Part shown: positions 62,959 to 64,000 of the stretch, piece by piece | How positions within the stretch are numbered: position 1 is the stretch's first letter | How the letters are laid out: each line of letters begins with the position of its first letter | Assembly: GCA_009928665.1 (NCBI GenBank) | Contig: SACF01000010.1 | Location: 47,659-111,658 of the forward strand | Direction: 5' to 3' | Source: Alphaproteobacteria bacterium | Lineage (GTDB): Bacteria > Bacteroidota > Bacteroidia > Bacteroidales > FEN-979 | DNA length: 64,000 nucleotides | Translations under genes and position numbers: made by a program | Notes under the pieces: model-generated | What the model was told of the DNA's origin: nothing | Database searches by the model: none | What the model saw: only the letters and a program-made list of their open reading frames with translations

Positions 62959-63809
62959 AAAAGGAAAAGGACAACCGGCCAGAGGTTAACCAGGATAACC
63001 AAACTGAGCCAGGGAAACCCAGAGTTGACCCTGAGAAGTATTACAAGGATTCTGGAATATTTGATCGCTTTAAAGACTTTGGAATAACTATCAGGTTCAC
63101 TGATTCCCTGGAGGCAATGAAAAGGCAGCATGATACCGGCTGGGATGAATATTTGAAGCATTATAAAGAACAAGCTGAAAAATATGGTATCCATGTGGAG
63201 GAGGCGGATATTCAACTGGCCAGAAAAAACTATGTGGAATATGAGGTTAATGTGTTCACTGGATTATTAGCTGGGAGGAGCCCGGGAATAAATGAATTAT
63301 TAGCCGGGAGCCTGGGAATAAATGAAAAAATTGAAATTCAGAAACATTTAAAAGACCTCAAAAAAGAACTTGACCGGCTGGCCGATGGAAAACAAAAAAC
63401 CGGGCTGAAATACTTTACCTGGACTGGGAGCCCTGAGCAATTAGATGCTTTATATGAAAGGCTTAAGGAGAAGGAGGCTGGTTACATTGACCCTGAAACC
63501 GGTAAAGAGGCGTTTATAAAGATCTTTTCAGGCCGTGAAATAGATAATGACCTCCACCGGGTAACCTGGATTAAAAGAACCAGGAAAAGCAAATCAATTG
63601 CAAAAAATGCAGTTACTACCATGTTTGATTTATTGGCAAAAAACGGCAAAATTTCAAATAATGAAACCAAAAACAAGGCTGAATATTTCAGGAAATTGAA
63701 CAATTGTTTTTGTGATCAGGCTGGAAATCCATTGAAGTTTGAATATAAAAACCTGAGTTATTCAAAAGATCATGGTAACCAGCTCAAGCAAATAATTACC
63801 TCCTTGTAA
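62955..63809 (+). CDS. Mobile-element protein of unknown function (RteC-like possible)
   Basis: A 284-residue, mostly helical, charged protein. The first ~100 residues are Lys/Glu-rich; about 105-125 carry an imperfect duplication (GINELLAG ... GINE). The C-terminal half has a FTWTGSPEQLDALYERL segment and ends in a Lys/Asn-rich tail. The segment recalls the C-terminal domain of Bacteroidota transposon regulators such as RteC, but I cannot confirm this. It overlaps the preceding small gene by four bases and is followed by a perfect-centre palindrome. Confidence 0.6.
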   Translation: MKKEKDNRPEVNQDNQTEPGKPRVDPEKYYKDSGIFDRFKDFGITIRFTDSLEAMKRQHDTGWDEYLKHYKEQAEKYGIHVEEADIQLARKNYVEYEVNVFTGLLAGRSPGINELLAGSLGINEKIEIQKHLKDLKKELDRLADGKQKTGLKYFTWTGSPEQLDALYERLKEKEAGYIDPETGKEAFIKIFSGREIDNDLHRVTWIKRTRKSKSIAKNAVTTMFDLLAKNGKISNNETKNKAEYFRKLNNCFCDQAGNPLKFEYKNLSYSKDHGNQLKQIITSL

Positions 63810-63837
63810 TTCTCTGTTATTTTCTTTTTTTTTAGTT

Positions 63838-63859
63838 CATAGATCAGGCCTGACCTATG
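63838..63859. promoter_or_regulatory. 22-bp palindrome, operator-like
   Basis: CATAGATCAGG faces CCTGACCTATG with no spacer; 10 of 11 positions are symmetric. It lies 30 bases upstream of the next -7 box. Such a tight palindrome is more like a dimer-binding site than a terminator, though a T-run precedes rather than follows it. Confidence 0.5.
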
Positions 63860-63888
63860 AGTTATTGACTCTGCCTTTCCGATGGCAA

Positions 63889-63896
63889 TACCTTTG
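63889..63896 (+). promoter_or_regulatory. -7 box TACCTTTG for the right-edge gene
   Basis: Fits TAnnTTTG. A TTG about 21 bases upstream is a weak -33. The presumed gene starts at 63964. Confidence 0.45.
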
Positions 63897-63963
63897 TTTT
63901 GCATTTTGCAAATGTTTAACAGAGTTGGCCAGCTCATTTGTTTCACTCTTAAAAAATAAACAG

Positions 63964-64000
63964 ATGAGTAATGAATGTAACACGGCTGAAACCCTCAGCC
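63964..64000 (+). CDS. Start of a gene running off the window
   Basis: An ATG at 63964 opens a frame of 12 codons (MSNECNTAETLS) that reaches the window edge. It follows a -7 box by 67 bases and is part of the mobile element. Too short to identify; small DNA-binding/excisionase-type proteins are common at this place in such elements, but nothing in these residues shows it. Confidence 0.35.
   Translation, partial: MSNECNTAETLS

Overview
The window reads as a chromosomal segment of a member of the Bacteroidota, probably an environmental Bacteroidia-type organism. The evidence is Bacteroidota-type -7 boxes (TAnnTTTG) in front of many genes, several secreted proteins ending in a type IX secretion (T9SS) type A sorting domain, a TonB receptor with an N-terminal carboxypeptidase-regulatory-like domain, and many start codons without a clear Shine-Dalgarno sequence. 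No rRNA, convincing tRNA or CRISPR array was seen.

Region 1 (1-12.4 kb) looks like an accessory surface-glycan or glycolipid locus. It holds two adjacent B12-binding radical SAM paralogues (the first cut by the window edge) and a tight plus-strand unit: acyl carrier protein, KAS III-like condensing enzyme, SDR reductase, GT2 transferase and PseH-like N-acyltransferase. These are followed by two sulfotransferase paralogues, a polysaccharide flippase, a WecE-like sugar aminotransferase and a GT87-type membrane glycosyltransferase. My reading, which is inference, is that the locus makes an amino-deoxy-sugar-containing, acylated and possibly sulfated surface molecule. Region 2 (12.4-18 kb) is a minus-strand operon from an outer-membrane barrel through a small lipoprotein and an MtnA-like isomerase to a large secreted beta-propeller protein. 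Region 3 (18-20.2 kb) holds housekeeping genes serS, rpmA and rplU.

Region 4 (20.3-31.6 kb) has two giant, related, modular T9SS cargo proteins, the second behind a long structured leader and in front of a strong terminator. Region 5 (31.6-46.4 kb) is mostly housekeeping: an ABC-F ATPase, a polyprenyl synthase, rfbA, an RND/MMPL exporter, a 2-hydroxyacid dehydrogenase, a phosphofructokinase with PPi-type residues, lysC, fbp and mfd. Region 6 (46.4-61.1 kb) carries a lamin-tail T9SS protein, a TonB receptor, a secreted twin-HKD phospholipase D/nuclease-like protein, a Dpm1-like GT2, dihydroorotase, lipoproteins, a secreted EEP-family phosphohydrolase, an RlmI-like methyltransferase and a class V aminotransferase.

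Region 7 (61.2-64 kb) is visibly more A+T rich and begins an integrated mobile element: a 54-bp perfect direct repeat, phased GTTAC motifs, a complete tyrosine recombinase, two small element genes and the start of another gene at the right edge. The strongest candidates for something not described elsewhere are the acyl/amino-sugar/sulfation locus, the TAnnTTTG-N4-ATG (apparently leaderless) start architecture seen at three genes, and the repeat and iteron structure at the element boundary.
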